Position numbers and translations under genes: made by a program
NCBI GenBank assembly: GCA_045646525.1
Contig: JAZRKX010000033.1
Location: 1-6,914, forward strand
DNA: 6,914 nt
Origin: RGIG8748 sp045646525
GTDB lineage: Bacteria > Bacillota > Clostridia > UMGS1810
Direction: 5' to 3'
The notes under the pieces: model-generated
Seen by the model: only the letters and a program-made list of their open reading frames with translations
What the model was told of the DNA's origin: nothing
The model's database searches: none
Shown: piece after piece, positions 1-5,405 of the stretch
Position numbering within the stretch: position 1 is the first letter of the stretch
How the letters are laid out: every line of letters starts with the position of its first letter

Positions 1-1
1 T

Positions 2-145
2 AAGGACACAATATGGGTCTATAAGAAAGCCACTCGAAAATGGCACTACTGCCCTAACTGCGGAGCGAAGATGGACATTTCAACGCAGAAAACTGTTGGC
101 AAAGCGTTGGAAGCGTTGGAAGCGTTGGACGAGGTGGAAGAATGA
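2..145 (+). CDS. C-terminal end of a zinc-ribbon protein (5' truncated by window edge)
   Basis: This open frame enters from the left edge and ends at the TGA at 143-145, leaving 47 codons. The visible part reads KDTIWVYKKATRKWHYCPNC and continues GAKMD. The CPNCGAKMD sequence is the knuckle of a zinc ribbon, typical of the C-terminus of short Clostridia phage proteins whose other CxxC pair would lie upstream. The tail after the knuckle is acidic and contains ALE-ALE-ALD, encoded by a 9-base tandem repeat. The stop overlaps the next start by 4 bases (ATGA), so it belongs to the plus-strand operon. The start and full length are outside the window. No specific function can be assigned; zinc binding is inferred from the motif. 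Confidence 0.75.
   Translation, partial: KDTIWVYKKATRKWHYCPNCGAKMDISTQKTVGKALEALEALDEVEE
104..130 (+). repeat. Three tandem copies of a 9-base unit
   Basis: GCGTTGGAA, GCGTTGGAA and GCGTTGGAC follow each other without a gap. They are in frame with the truncated zinc-ribbon gene and encode ALE, ALE, ALD. This looks like slippage expansion inside a coding region and adds one helical turn per copy to the acidic C-terminal tail. Confidence 0.8.
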
Positions 146-342
146 AAGAGTTTGAGAAGATAGTCCGTTACAGACGGATGGGCGACAGCGATATGTACGA
201 TTGTGCGGAAGTCGGCGATATTGTAAGGTGCAAGGATTGCAAGCACTATGAGCGGTTGATGCACTTGTGCAGAAAGTTTGATGAGTATGGGTTGGCAGAA
301 AGCGACTACTGCTCAAAGGGAGAAAGGGGAGAAAATGGCTGA
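142..342 (+). CDS. Small cysteine-rich protein, probable zinc-binding (66 aa)
   Basis: The start overlaps the upstream stop as ATGA and is preceded by GAGGTGG, a good ribosome binding site. The N-terminal half is charged (MKEFEKIVRYRRMGDSDMYD). The C-terminal half carries RCKDCKHYE (Cys30, Cys33), then Cys43 and Cys57 (DYCSKGER). This C-x2-C...C...C layout, ending in a CSxGER-like tail, is common in short proteins of Firmicutes phages and probably folds around one zinc ion. Cys21 is an additional cysteine outside the pattern. There is no catalytic motif, and the role is unknown. Its last 8 bases overlap the next small gene. Confidence 0.8.
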   Translation: MKEFEKIVRYRRMGDSDMYDCAEVGDIVRCKDCKHYERLMHLCRKFDEYGLAESDYCSKGERGENG

Positions 343-454
343 TAGATGGCTTTACGACCCTAAATACTGCGAGGGTCGGCTCTGCACAGGCGATTGCGAT
401 AACTGCCACGTTGCAGACGAAATGGACGATGAAATGGCGAAGGAGAGAGAATGA
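335..454 (+). CDS. Tiny cysteine-rich protein (39 aa)
   Basis: This is a short gene squeezed between two others. It starts at ATG 335 after GGGAGAAAGGGGAG, a strong ribosome binding site, overlaps the upstream gene by 8 bases, and ends in an ATGA overlap with the methyltransferase start. Cys12, Cys17, Cys21 and Cys24 form a compact C-x4-C-x3-C-x2-C cluster (YCEGRLCTGDCDNC), followed by an acidic tail (DEMDDEMAKERE). The spacing would suit a small metal-binding knuckle. I do not recognise a family. Support comes from the binding site, from both overlaps, and from the fact that without it the operon would have a 108-base hole. Confidence 0.7.
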   Translation: MADRWLYDPKYCEGRLCTGDCDNCHVADEMDDEMAKERE

Positions 455-1758
455 AGCTATATAGCGAAAACACATCCTATAAACTCTATCAAGGTAATAT
501 GCTTGATATGCTGAAAGCGATACAGCCGAACAGTATAGACAGCATTGTAACAGACCCACCTTATGAACTTAACTTTATGGGGAAGGGTTGGGATAATGCA
601 GGGGTCAGCTTTCAGTCGGAAACGTGGCGAAAGTGCTTTGAGGTATTAAAGTCGGGTGGCTATCTGCTCGCCTTTGGTGGAAGTAGAACTTATCACAGAA
701 TTGCCTGTGCGATAGAGGATGCAGGCTTCGAGATAAGAGATACTATTATGTGGCTTTACGGCAGTGGATTCCCGAAAGGCATAAATATTGCTAATGGTGT
801 TGAGGGCAAGCTTACTATCGGAAGTGCTAATAAGAAAGACCAAAAGCAACTTGATGGAGAAAAAGGAATTATCCAATTAGGCTACAATAAGAACAACGCC
901 GAAGACGGTTGGAGACCGAATAATTACAATGGTCAAGAAACAACTGTAAAAGTCAATTACACCACAGATGAAGCAAAGAGATGGCAAGGTTGGAACACTG
1001 CACTTAAGCCATCTTTTGAGCCAATCATCGTGGCAAGAAAACCTTTTGATGGAACACTTATAGACAATGTACTCAAATATGGTGTTGGTGGAATAAACAT
1101 AGATGAGTGCAGAATTGAACTTGAAAATGGTTATGAGTTCAAGGAAACTAATAGACAAACAAGACAATCTAATGTTTTTACAGGCGAAAATTGTGGATTC
1201 AAAAGCGAAACCAACAACACAGCAAGTGCTTCTCCATTAGGTCGCTACCCTGCAAACACAATACTCACTTATGATGAAACAGACGAAAAGGAAGTCTGTG
1301 GAGGCTCTATCGCACGTTATTTTTACTGTGCAAAAGCGAGTAAGCGAGATAGGGACGAAGGGCTTGACGAGTTTGAAGAAAAGCGGAAAGCAGGGTATGG
1401 ATATGATAAAGGCTATATGAACGCAGGTGAGGGAATGTTTAAGGAGCGTCAGACCTTAAAGAGAAATACACACCCGACTGTAAAACCTACCGCCCTTATG
1501 CAATATCTTGTAAGACTTGTAACGCCGAAAGGTGGAACTGTTCTTGACCCATTCAATGGAAGCGGAAGTACAGGCAAGGCTGTAATGTATGAGAACAAAG
1601 ACAGGAGCGCCAACTACAAGTACATTGGGATAGAGCTAACCGAAGAATATCTCCCGATTGCAAGGGCAAGGATAGAGTACGCAGATAAAAGCGAAGAAGC
1701 ACAGGTGAGTTTATTAGATTTTATAGCAGATTTAAGGAAGGAGCAAAGGGCGGAATGA
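451..1758 (+). CDS. Beta-class DNA methyltransferase, phage type (probable N6-adenine)
   Basis: This 435-residue enzyme transfers a methyl group from S-adenosylmethionine to a DNA base. The catalytic motif DPPY lies at residues 35-38 and the AdoMet-binding motif DPFNGSGSTG at 366-375. That order (motif IV before motif I) defines the beta class. HPTVKP (341-346) and YIGIEL (391-396) are the usual flanking signatures. FMGKGWD (43-49), LLAFGGSRTYHR (72-83) and GSGFPKG (104-110) are typical of phage orphan methylases. DPPY favours adenine-N6 over cytosine-N4 but does not prove it; the target site cannot be read. Residues 115-260 form the variable, probable target-recognition region and are encoded by AT-richer DNA (about 32-47% GC per 60 bases). 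Start: AAGGAGAG then ATG, in an ATGA overlap. No restriction endonuclease partner is visible, so it is probably an orphan methylase protecting or marking element DNA. Confidence 0.93.
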   Translation: MKLYSENTSYKLYQGNMLDMLKAIQPNSIDSIVTDPPYELNFMGKGWDNAGVSFQSETWRKCFEVLKSGGYLLAFGGSRTYHRIACAIEDAGFEIRDTIMWLYGSGFPKGINIANGVEGKLTIGSANKKDQKQLDGEKGIIQLGYNKNNAEDGWRPNNYNGQETTVKVNYTTDEAKRWQGWNTALKPSFEPIIVARKPFDGTLIDNVLKYGVGGINIDECRIELENGYEFKETNRQTRQSNVFTGENCGFKSETNNTASASPLGRYPANTILTYDETDEKEVCGGSIARYFYCAKASKRDRDEGLDEFEEKRKAGYGYDKGYMNAGEGMFKERQTLKRNTHPTVKPTALMQYLVRLVTPKGGTVLDPFNGSGSTGKAVMYENKDRSANYKYIGIELTEEYLPIARARIEYADKSEEAQVSLLDFIADLRKEQRAE

Positions 1759-2069
1759 AAGACATAACAAATACACTCCCCTTTAATACGTGTCCACAAG
1801 ATATAGGATTAAAAGGCGACTGCGGTGCTTATGCACAATGTTCGGAATGTTGGAAGCAAGCATTGGAAGGTTATAGGGTATGGCTTGAAGATATATCCAA
1901 GCCCGAAAATCGCCCGAACGACAAGCGAAGCACGGGCAAAGGTATGTTTATGCCAGAAAGCCCCAAAGACGCTGAAATGGACGATTTAAGGCGTTCTGTG
2001 GCACAACTTGAAACCGAAATCGAAATGCTGTGGAACGAAGTAAACCGCTTAAAGAGGAAACAAATATGA
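1755..2069 (+). CDS. Cysteine-rich N-terminus plus coiled-coil protein (104 aa)
   Basis: The gene overlaps both neighbours as ATGA. It has three parts. Residues 1-35 carry Cys13, Cys23, Cys29 and Cys32 (GAYAQCSECW), a probable zinc knuckle. Residues 45-73 are a proline- and lysine-rich, likely disordered linker. Residues 76-102 form an amphipathic helix with hydrophobic residues spaced as in a coiled coil (L78, V82, L85, I89, L92, V96, L99), suggesting dimerisation. No catalytic residues are evident. Proteins with a CxxCW start and a helical tail are frequent in Clostridia phages but lack known functions. A DNA- or protein-binding accessory role is only a guess. Confidence 0.8.
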   Translation: MKDITNTLPFNTCPQDIGLKGDCGAYAQCSECWKQALEGYRVWLEDISKPENRPNDKRSTGKGMFMPESPKDAEMDDLRRSVAQLETEIEMLWNEVNRLKRKQI

Positions 2070-2266
2070 CAATAGCGATACTGATAATATCAATTCTGAT
2101 TTTCCTTCTGCTCCCTGTCTGCGCTGACTACATAATCAACTCTGTAAATAAGAGCGTTGACGAGAGCCTTGCAGAACTGCTCACCTACGCAATCAACATC
2201 GACAAGGTTAGGGAAAAGGCGAAGGAACATCCAAACCAGTCCGTAGAATTGGACGAGCTTTTGTAG
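2066..2266 (+). CDS. Small single-pass membrane protein (66 aa)
   Basis: I chose ATG 2066 rather than the in-frame ATG at 2030. It forms an ATGA overlap with the upstream stop, follows AAAGAGGAAA at a workable distance, and places a hydrophobic segment directly at the N-terminus. The longer form would put a charged 12-residue extension inside the upstream gene. Residues 2-18 (TIAILIISILIFLLLPV) form one transmembrane helix or uncleaved signal anchor. The rest is hydrophilic and acidic, with a predicted helix (SVDESLAELLTYAINIDKVREK). There is no clear signal peptidase or lipobox site (the cysteine after LLLPV is not in a standard lipobox). The function is unknown. It is the only membrane protein visible in an otherwise cytosolic DNA-metabolism operon. 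Confidence 0.75.
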   Translation: MTIAILIISILIFLLLPVCADYIINSVNKSVDESLAELLTYAINIDKVREKAKEHPNQSVELDELL

Positions 2267-2275
2267 GGGGATAGG

Positions 2276-2908
2276 ATGAAGCGAGAGGTAATATTTTTAG
2301 AGGACGAACACAAGTACCTTGTGGACGGAGAAGAAGCGCCAAGCGTTACGGAGATACTTTCCCCACTCCACAGGAGCTACGGCAAGGTAAATCCAAGCGT
2401 ACTGGAATACGCCGCCAACAGGGGCAAGGCAGTACACGAAGCGTTAGAGCTTTACGACCTCGGTGGAGAGCTTGAAGTAAGCCCCGAAATCGAGGGTTAT
2501 ATAAGGGCGTACCTTGATTGGGCGAATGTATATAGACCCAAGTGGACAGAGGTCGAGCGAATAGTTGTGAGCCTTCTGTATGGCTATGCAGGGACGCTCG
2601 ACAGGGCGGGCTTTCTGAATGGTGGCGACTTCGCTATCGTGGACATCAAGACAAGCCAACCGACCAAAGAAGCGCTTGTGTCGGTCTGCTGTCAAACAGC
2701 CGCTTATGAAATAGCCCACAAAGAAATTACACCACAGCCTGTAAATAAGAGATACGGCTTGTTCCTCAAGTCGGACGGAACATACAGACTTGTGGATTGC
2801 GAGGAATACGAAAGCAAGTATAAGTTCAGCGGCTACAACGCTTTCCACAAGCTCTTGAAAAATTACAAGATGGTAAGTGATTTGTTGGAAAGGAAGGTGA
2901 GGAAATGA
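2276..2908 (+). CDS. PD-(D/E)XK nuclease, RecB/Cas4-like phage exonuclease
   Basis: This 210-residue protein carries the order of motifs seen in RecB/Cas4-type nucleases: RGKAVHEALE at 49-58 (His54), GTLDR at 106-110 (Asp109), VDIKT at 122-126 (Asp123 and Lys125 of the D-x-K catalytic core), then Gln140 and Tyr144 (CCQTAAYE), the QxxxY motif. All expected catalytic residues are present. There is no CxxC-type iron-sulphur cluster arrangement like that of true Cas4. In phages such enzymes degrade one strand of double-stranded ends so that a partner annealing protein can pair the exposed single strands. The putative partner is encoded at 3261-3989. Start: ATG 2276 after AGGGGGATAGG, following the only real gap (9 bases) in the operon. 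It ends in an ATGA overlap. Exonuclease, rather than endonuclease, is inferred from context. Confidence 0.85.
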   Translation: MKREVIFLEDEHKYLVDGEEAPSVTEILSPLHRSYGKVNPSVLEYAANRGKAVHEALELYDLGGELEVSPEIEGYIRAYLDWANVYRPKWTEVERIVVSLLYGYAGTLDRAGFLNGGDFAIVDIKTSQPTKEALVSVCCQTAAYEIAHKEITPQPVNKRYGLFLKSDGTYRLVDCEEYESKYKFSGYNAFHKLLKNYKMVSDLLERKVRK

Positions 2909-3096
2909 CAGCAGAAACCTTCGCACACGACATAGTTAATTGGGTACTATCTGCGGAAACCAAAGAAGAATGTGTAAGTCGTTTTGAGCGAGTTATAAAC
3001 AACCCGAAACTTCGGAGCTTTCTTACTGACAGATATTACAGAGAACTAATTTGTAAGACAATTCTTCAAAGGGGGAAAGATGAAAGCAACGATTGA
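2905..3096 (+). CDS. Small protein of unknown function (63 aa)
   Basis: The start overlaps the nuclease stop as ATGA and is preceded by AAGGAAGGTGAGG, a strong ribosome binding site. The product is mixed-charge and probably all-helical: an N-terminal helix (ETFAHDIVNWVLSAET), a second (EECVSRFERVIN) and a third (RSFLTDRYYRELICKTIL). No metal-binding or catalytic pattern is visible, and I do not recognise a family. It sits between the nuclease and the putative annealing protein, so it could be an accessory to recombination, but nothing in the sequence shows this. Confidence 0.7.
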   Translation: MTAETFAHDIVNWVLSAETKEECVSRFERVINNPKLRSFLTDRYYRELICKTILQRGKDESND

Positions 3097-3268
3097 CTTT
3101 GACCTTCCGTATGACGATTGCCCGAAGTGCTTTAGCTTTGACCCCTGCGTTAAGCGCTCGGACTTTCAGATTGACGAGAACTTTAAGGCGACCTGTACGA
3201 CAAGATTTTACTGCAAAGGCGAAACCTTTTGCAGACGCAGAATAGGAGAGGAGCTACAAGATGAATAA
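3080..3268 (+). CDS. Six-cysteine probable zinc-binding protein (62 aa)
   Basis: The gene starts 17 bases inside the preceding gene, after a GGGGG run that lies only 4 bases from the ATG, a tight spacing. Its N-terminus MKATIDFDLPYDDCPKC resembles a frequent class of small Clostridia phage proteins that begin with a short beta strand and then a CxxC. Cys14, Cys17 and Cys23 form one cluster; Cys39, Cys45 and Cys51 form a second. Six cysteines in 62 residues suggest one or two zinc sites. The last bases overlap the next gene by 8. The function is unknown. Confidence 0.75.
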   Translation: MKATIDFDLPYDDCPKCFSFDPCVKRSDFQIDENFKATCTTRFYCKGETFCRRRIGEELQDE

Positions 3269-3989
3269 CGAAATCAAACTGTACGAGGCGACACAGGCTG
3301 TTGTTCAGCCAAAGAGAATGAACTACATAATCAGCGTAGCCAACGGCAACAGGGCTTTGCTGAAAAGGGATGTGGACTTCGGCGTAATTCCCAAGACCAA
3401 GAAGCCGAGCCTGTATAAAGCAGGAGCAGAGAAGATATGCTTCGTCTACGGACTTATGCAGAGATACGCCATTGAAAGCAAGGTCGAGGATTGCGGAGAA
3501 AACCCCTTATTCTACTACCTTGTAAGGTGCGACCTTGTGAAGCTCCTTCCGACAGGGCAGGAGATAGTATTCACAAGCGGCTATGGGAGTGCCAACTCAA
3601 AGGAAAAACGCAACGGATTTAACGGAGCGTATGATGCGGCAAACAGCGCTGTCAAGATGGCGCAGAAGAGGGCGCTTGTGTCGGCGGCTATCTCGATATG
3701 CGGCGGTAGCGACCTGTTCACGCAGGACATAGAGGACGAAACCTTTATCACAAAGAACTATGAGGAAATGAAGCAGACTGCTTCGGATGAAGCTCCTGTG
3801 ACCGCAAAGCAGATAAAGCGGCTTTACGCTATCGGAGCAGAGGCAGGGCGTAATGTGGAAGAGGTTAAGCAGATGCTTATTGCGAGGGGCTTTGCCTCGA
3901 CCAAAGACATTACACAGGCACAGTATGATGAAGTGTGCGCTCTTGTAGGTGGCGAGAATGTCAAAGCCGAAGAAAAACAAGAAGGTTGA
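3261..3989 (+). CDS. Putative single-strand annealing / recombination protein
   Basis: The product has 242 residues. Residues 38-61 carry DVDFGVIPKTKKPSLYKAGA followed by EKIC. The wording DxGxIPxTKKPxLxKxGAEK, with a later block ANSAVKMAQKRALVSAAI (127-144) and SDLFTQDIED (150-159), marks a family common in Firmicutes phages and mobile elements and usually annotated as hypothetical or as a recombination/ssDNA-binding protein. I link it to Rad52-like annealing proteins from memory and context, not from a search. Residues 178-229 form a separate helical module (APVTAKQIKRLYAIGAEAGR...) of the type found at the C-terminus of several phage single-strand annealing proteins. Association with the PD-(D/E)XK nuclease at 2276 supports a two-component recombinase. 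Start ATG 3261 follows GAGGAG. The KRA-containing block probably contacts DNA. Confidence 0.6.
   Translation: MNNEIKLYEATQAVVQPKRMNYIISVANGNRALLKRDVDFGVIPKTKKPSLYKAGAEKICFVYGLMQRYAIESKVEDCGENPLFYYLVRCDLVKLLPTGQEIVFTSGYGSANSKEKRNGFNGAYDAANSAVKMAQKRALVSAAISICGGSDLFTQDIEDETFITKNYEEMKQTASDEAPVTAKQIKRLYAIGAEAGRNVEEVKQMLIARGFASTKDITQAQYDEVCALVGGENVKAEEKQEG
3946..3951 (+). promoter_or_regulatory. Ribosome binding site that decides the start at 3958
   Basis: AGGTGG lies 6 bases before ATG 3958. The in-frame GTG at 3949 overlaps this motif itself and has no purine-rich site upstream, so the ATG at 3958 is the better start for the following gene. Confidence 0.6.
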
Positions 3990-4221
3990 ACTGACCCCTC
4001 GGAAGGTACAGGAAATCAAGGTAGAGGCTATGGGACAGGCTATGATTCTGACCATAGCCTTTATGATGGACGAGCTTAACTTCGATGATGAAAAGTGCTT
4101 GGAGATATGGGAAGGTGTGGCTCGGTACGCAGAGGCGGTTGACAGCAAGCTCATTACTATGAACAAGATTTGCAAGATAATAAACGAACACACAGGGCTG
4201 AACATAAGGTGGAATAAATGA
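3958..4221 (+). CDS. Small helical phage protein of unknown function (87 aa)
   Basis: The start at ATG 3958 was chosen over GTG 3949 because AGGTGG sits 6 bases upstream of it. The gene overlaps the annealing-protein gene by 32 bases, the largest overlap in the operon, and ends in an ATGA overlap. The N-terminus is strongly basic (MSKPKKNKKVELTPRKVQEIK). The remainder looks all-helical, with a hydrophobic stretch AMILTIAFMMDEL and a second half rich in short helices ending in NEHTGLNIRWNK. The basic start suggests nucleic-acid contact. Short proteins of this shape are frequent in Clostridia phage early regions; none has a function I can name. Confidence 0.75.
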   Translation: MSKPKKNKKVELTPRKVQEIKVEAMGQAMILTIAFMMDELNFDDEKCLEIWEGVARYAEAVDSKLITMNKICKIINEHTGLNIRWNK

Positions 4222-4655
4222 ATTGTCCAAGACTTAAAAAAGACTGCGTTAATATCGGCGTTGAGCGGGAGTGCCTTGCCTTATCTGAAACACATTTTGG
4301 TGACAAAGAGTGTCCGTTCTACAAGCCTTCTCAAACAGTATACATAACAAAGTTTCTGTTTAACAATAGAGCGGGGGTGTGGAAAAAGGTCAGAGGCTAT
4401 AATGGTCGGTACTATGTATCGGACTTGGGAGAGGTCATTAACTACAGGAACAGAGAGGTCAGCGTGGCGTACCTCAACGGCAGACCCTATGTGAAGCTCC
4501 AAGACGAGTTCGGGTTTGTCAGCCGCTACTATGTTGCTTTGCTCGTAGCTGACGCTTTTATTAAGGGCGAAGGCGAGGTCAGCCACAAAGACAACAACCC
4601 CGCAAACTGCAAAGCTGAAAACCTATACAGGAGAGAAAAGAATGGCAAAGAATAA
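4218..4655 (+). CDS. HNH-like (NUMOD4/HNH_3 type) protein with cysteine-rich N-terminal domain
   Basis: The 145-residue product combines two modules. Residues 1-36 hold Cys3, Cys10, Cys19 and Cys32 in a pattern (CPRLKKDC ... CLAL ... ECPFYKP) seen as stand-alone small proteins in Firmicutes phages. Residues 54-76 (VWKKVRGYNGRYYVSDLGEV) match the NUMOD4 DNA-binding motif of homing-type nucleases. Residues 122-135 (SHKDNNPANCKAEN) match the HNH_3 core, with His123 and Asn135 exactly 12 apart, as expected. The protein then ends after ten more residues. The third catalytic Asn, expected about 9 after Asn135, is not there (Asn142 is at +7), and the usual NLEW is NLYR. The HxLVA histidine before the core is replaced (YYVALLVADAFI). 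It may be a weak or inactive nuclease or a DNA-binding regulator. RBS AAGGTGG; ATGA overlap upstream. Confidence 0.7.
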   Translation: MNCPRLKKDCVNIGVERECLALSETHFGDKECPFYKPSQTVYITKFLFNNRAGVWKKVRGYNGRYYVSDLGEVINYRNREVSVAYLNGRPYVKLQDEFGFVSRYYVALLVADAFIKGEGEVSHKDNNPANCKAENLYRREKNGKE

Positions 4656-5160
4656 AACAGTAGTCGTACAGGACGGCGTGGCTGATGACGCTTTGACAGG
4701 AGATGACAAGCTCCGCATAATCATCAGTCGTGCAAGCCAATGGAAACAGCCGCCCTGCAAGAACGATGACGAACTGACAGAACGCTGTGAACTATATAAA
4801 AACTTAATAGCGGCTAAAGACCCGCCCGAACTGCCGACAGCCGAAAGCGTTTCTATGTTCCTCGGTCTGTCGTACCACAAGTTCAGACGGTACAGCAAAG
4901 GGGACGACTGCTCAAAGCAGGTGCATGACGCTGTGCAAAACATCATCACTTGGGCGGCGGCGATTTGGACACAGGCTCTTGCTAATAAACTCATAGATAA
5001 GGTCACATACATTTGGTACTCAAAGAACTGGTTTGACATGAGAGAGCCTGACAACAGGCTCACAATCAGTTTGCCTTCGCCGCTTAAAGAGCTACCAAGC
5101 GCCGAACAGGTCGCACTTAAATACGCCGACATCCCCGAAGCTAAAGCTCTAAAAGATTAG
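4642..5160 (+). CDS. Terminase small subunit-like DNA-binding protein (172 aa)
   Basis: The start at ATG 4642 follows AGGAGAG and lies 14 bases inside the HNH-like gene. The layout resembles phage DNA-packaging small subunits. Residues 42-60 form a helix (DDELTERCELYKNLI). LPTAESVSMFLGLSYHKFRRYSK at 64-86 reads as a helix-turn-helix with the usual position of a sequence-specific recognition helix. A long helix (93-121, QVHDAVQNIITWAAAIWTQA) could serve in oligomerisation. YSKNWFDMREPD (126-137) corresponds to the conserved LKNNFGWxD-like block near the end of TerS proteins. A large subunit gene should normally follow but does not; the operon ends here. It may therefore be a TerS working with a distant partner, or a related helix-turn-helix regulator. 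No catalytic residues are expected. Confidence 0.5.
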   Translation: MAKNKTVVVQDGVADDALTGDDKLRIIISRASQWKQPPCKNDDELTERCELYKNLIAAKDPPELPTAESVSMFLGLSYHKFRRYSKGDDCSKQVHDAVQNIITWAAAIWTQALANKLIDKVTYIWYSKNWFDMREPDNRLTISLPSPLKELPSAEQVALKYADIPEAKALKD

Positions 5161-5232
5161 CTCGTGGTTATTACACAGGGGCGGCTCGATGTGTTATTAT
5201 TGTTGTCGCCCATATAGGTCTACCCCTTTACA

Positions 5233-5293
5233 CCAAGCCTTAATCGGGGCGGGCAACAGAGCGACCTTCAACTCGCCCCGATGAAAGACTTGG
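5233..5293 (+). other. Long imperfect hairpin (17 bp) in the non-coding region
   Basis: CCAAG (5233-5237) pairs with CTTGG (5289-5293), then CTT (5239-5241) with AAG (5285-5287), then ATCGGGGCG (5243-5251) with CGCCCCGAT (5274-5282). The interruptions are one C/A mismatch and one small asymmetric internal loop (A against GA). The apical loop has 22 bases (5252-5273). There is no U-run after it, so it is not an intrinsic terminator. The nested, interrupted stem suits a folded RNA in the 3' region of the plus operon. A protein-binding palindromic DNA site is the alternative. Confidence 0.6.
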
Positions 5294-5334
5294 GAATACC
5301 CCTACAAGGCGTTTAGAAATCGTTTTAACGCACG

Positions 5335-5405
5335 AAAAGGGGTGGGGTAGTATAATTTATCGACTTGGGATTTAGCCCGCTCAAATCGCCCATTTTTCCC
5401 CTTTT
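5335..5405. repeat. 8-bp inverted repeat closing a 55-base loop
   Basis: AAAAGGGG (5335-5342) is the exact reverse complement of CCCCTTTT (5398-5405). The enclosed 55 bases include GGGATTTAGCCC, which can form a small inner stem, and an isolated TATAAT at 5351-5356 without a matching -35 element. The 71-base span resembles a tRNA in size only; no T-arm or D-arm signature is present. Confidence 0.5.

Noticed and set aside
80..559. Long minus-strand open frame opposite the small cysteine-rich genes
   Set aside because: It is antisense to well-supported genes with proper ribosome binding sites and ATGA overlaps, and its product has the low-quality Ser/Leu/Cys/His-rich composition of a shadow frame.
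2276..2908. Cas4 as part of a CRISPR adaptation module
   Set aside because: The nuclease shares the RecB/Cas4 motifs but lacks the iron-sulphur cysteine set, and no repeats, spacers or other cas genes are present.
3597..4205. 202-codon minus-strand frame opposite the annealing-protein gene
   Set aside because: Antisense to two supported genes, with shadow-type composition and no ribosome binding site; it does not fit the operon structure.
5189..5284. 31-codon plus-strand frame starting MCYYCCRPYRS after AGGGGCGG
   Set aside because: It has a passable ribosome binding site, but the frame runs through the long hairpin at 5233-5293, has no recognisable composition or partner, and such short frames occur by chance. 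Conservation at the protein level would be needed.
5351..5356. TATAAT as a plus-strand promoter
   Set aside because: No -35-like hexamer lies 16-18 bases upstream (ACGCAC at the 17-base position), there is no extended -10 TGn, and nothing useful lies downstream before the terminator.
5325..5393. 22-codon minus-strand frame (MGDLSGLNPKSINYTTPPLF...) after AAAAGGGG
   Set aside because: The ribosome binding site is part of the inverted repeat 5335-5405 and is closely spaced, the frame is tiny, and the terminator separates it from the only upstream promoter. It is mentioned only as part of the attenuator alternative.
5335..5405. Possible tRNA (71 bases closed by an acceptor-like stem)
   Set aside because: No TTCRA-type T loop with a paired stem, no D arm and no anticodon arm can be drawn on either strand.
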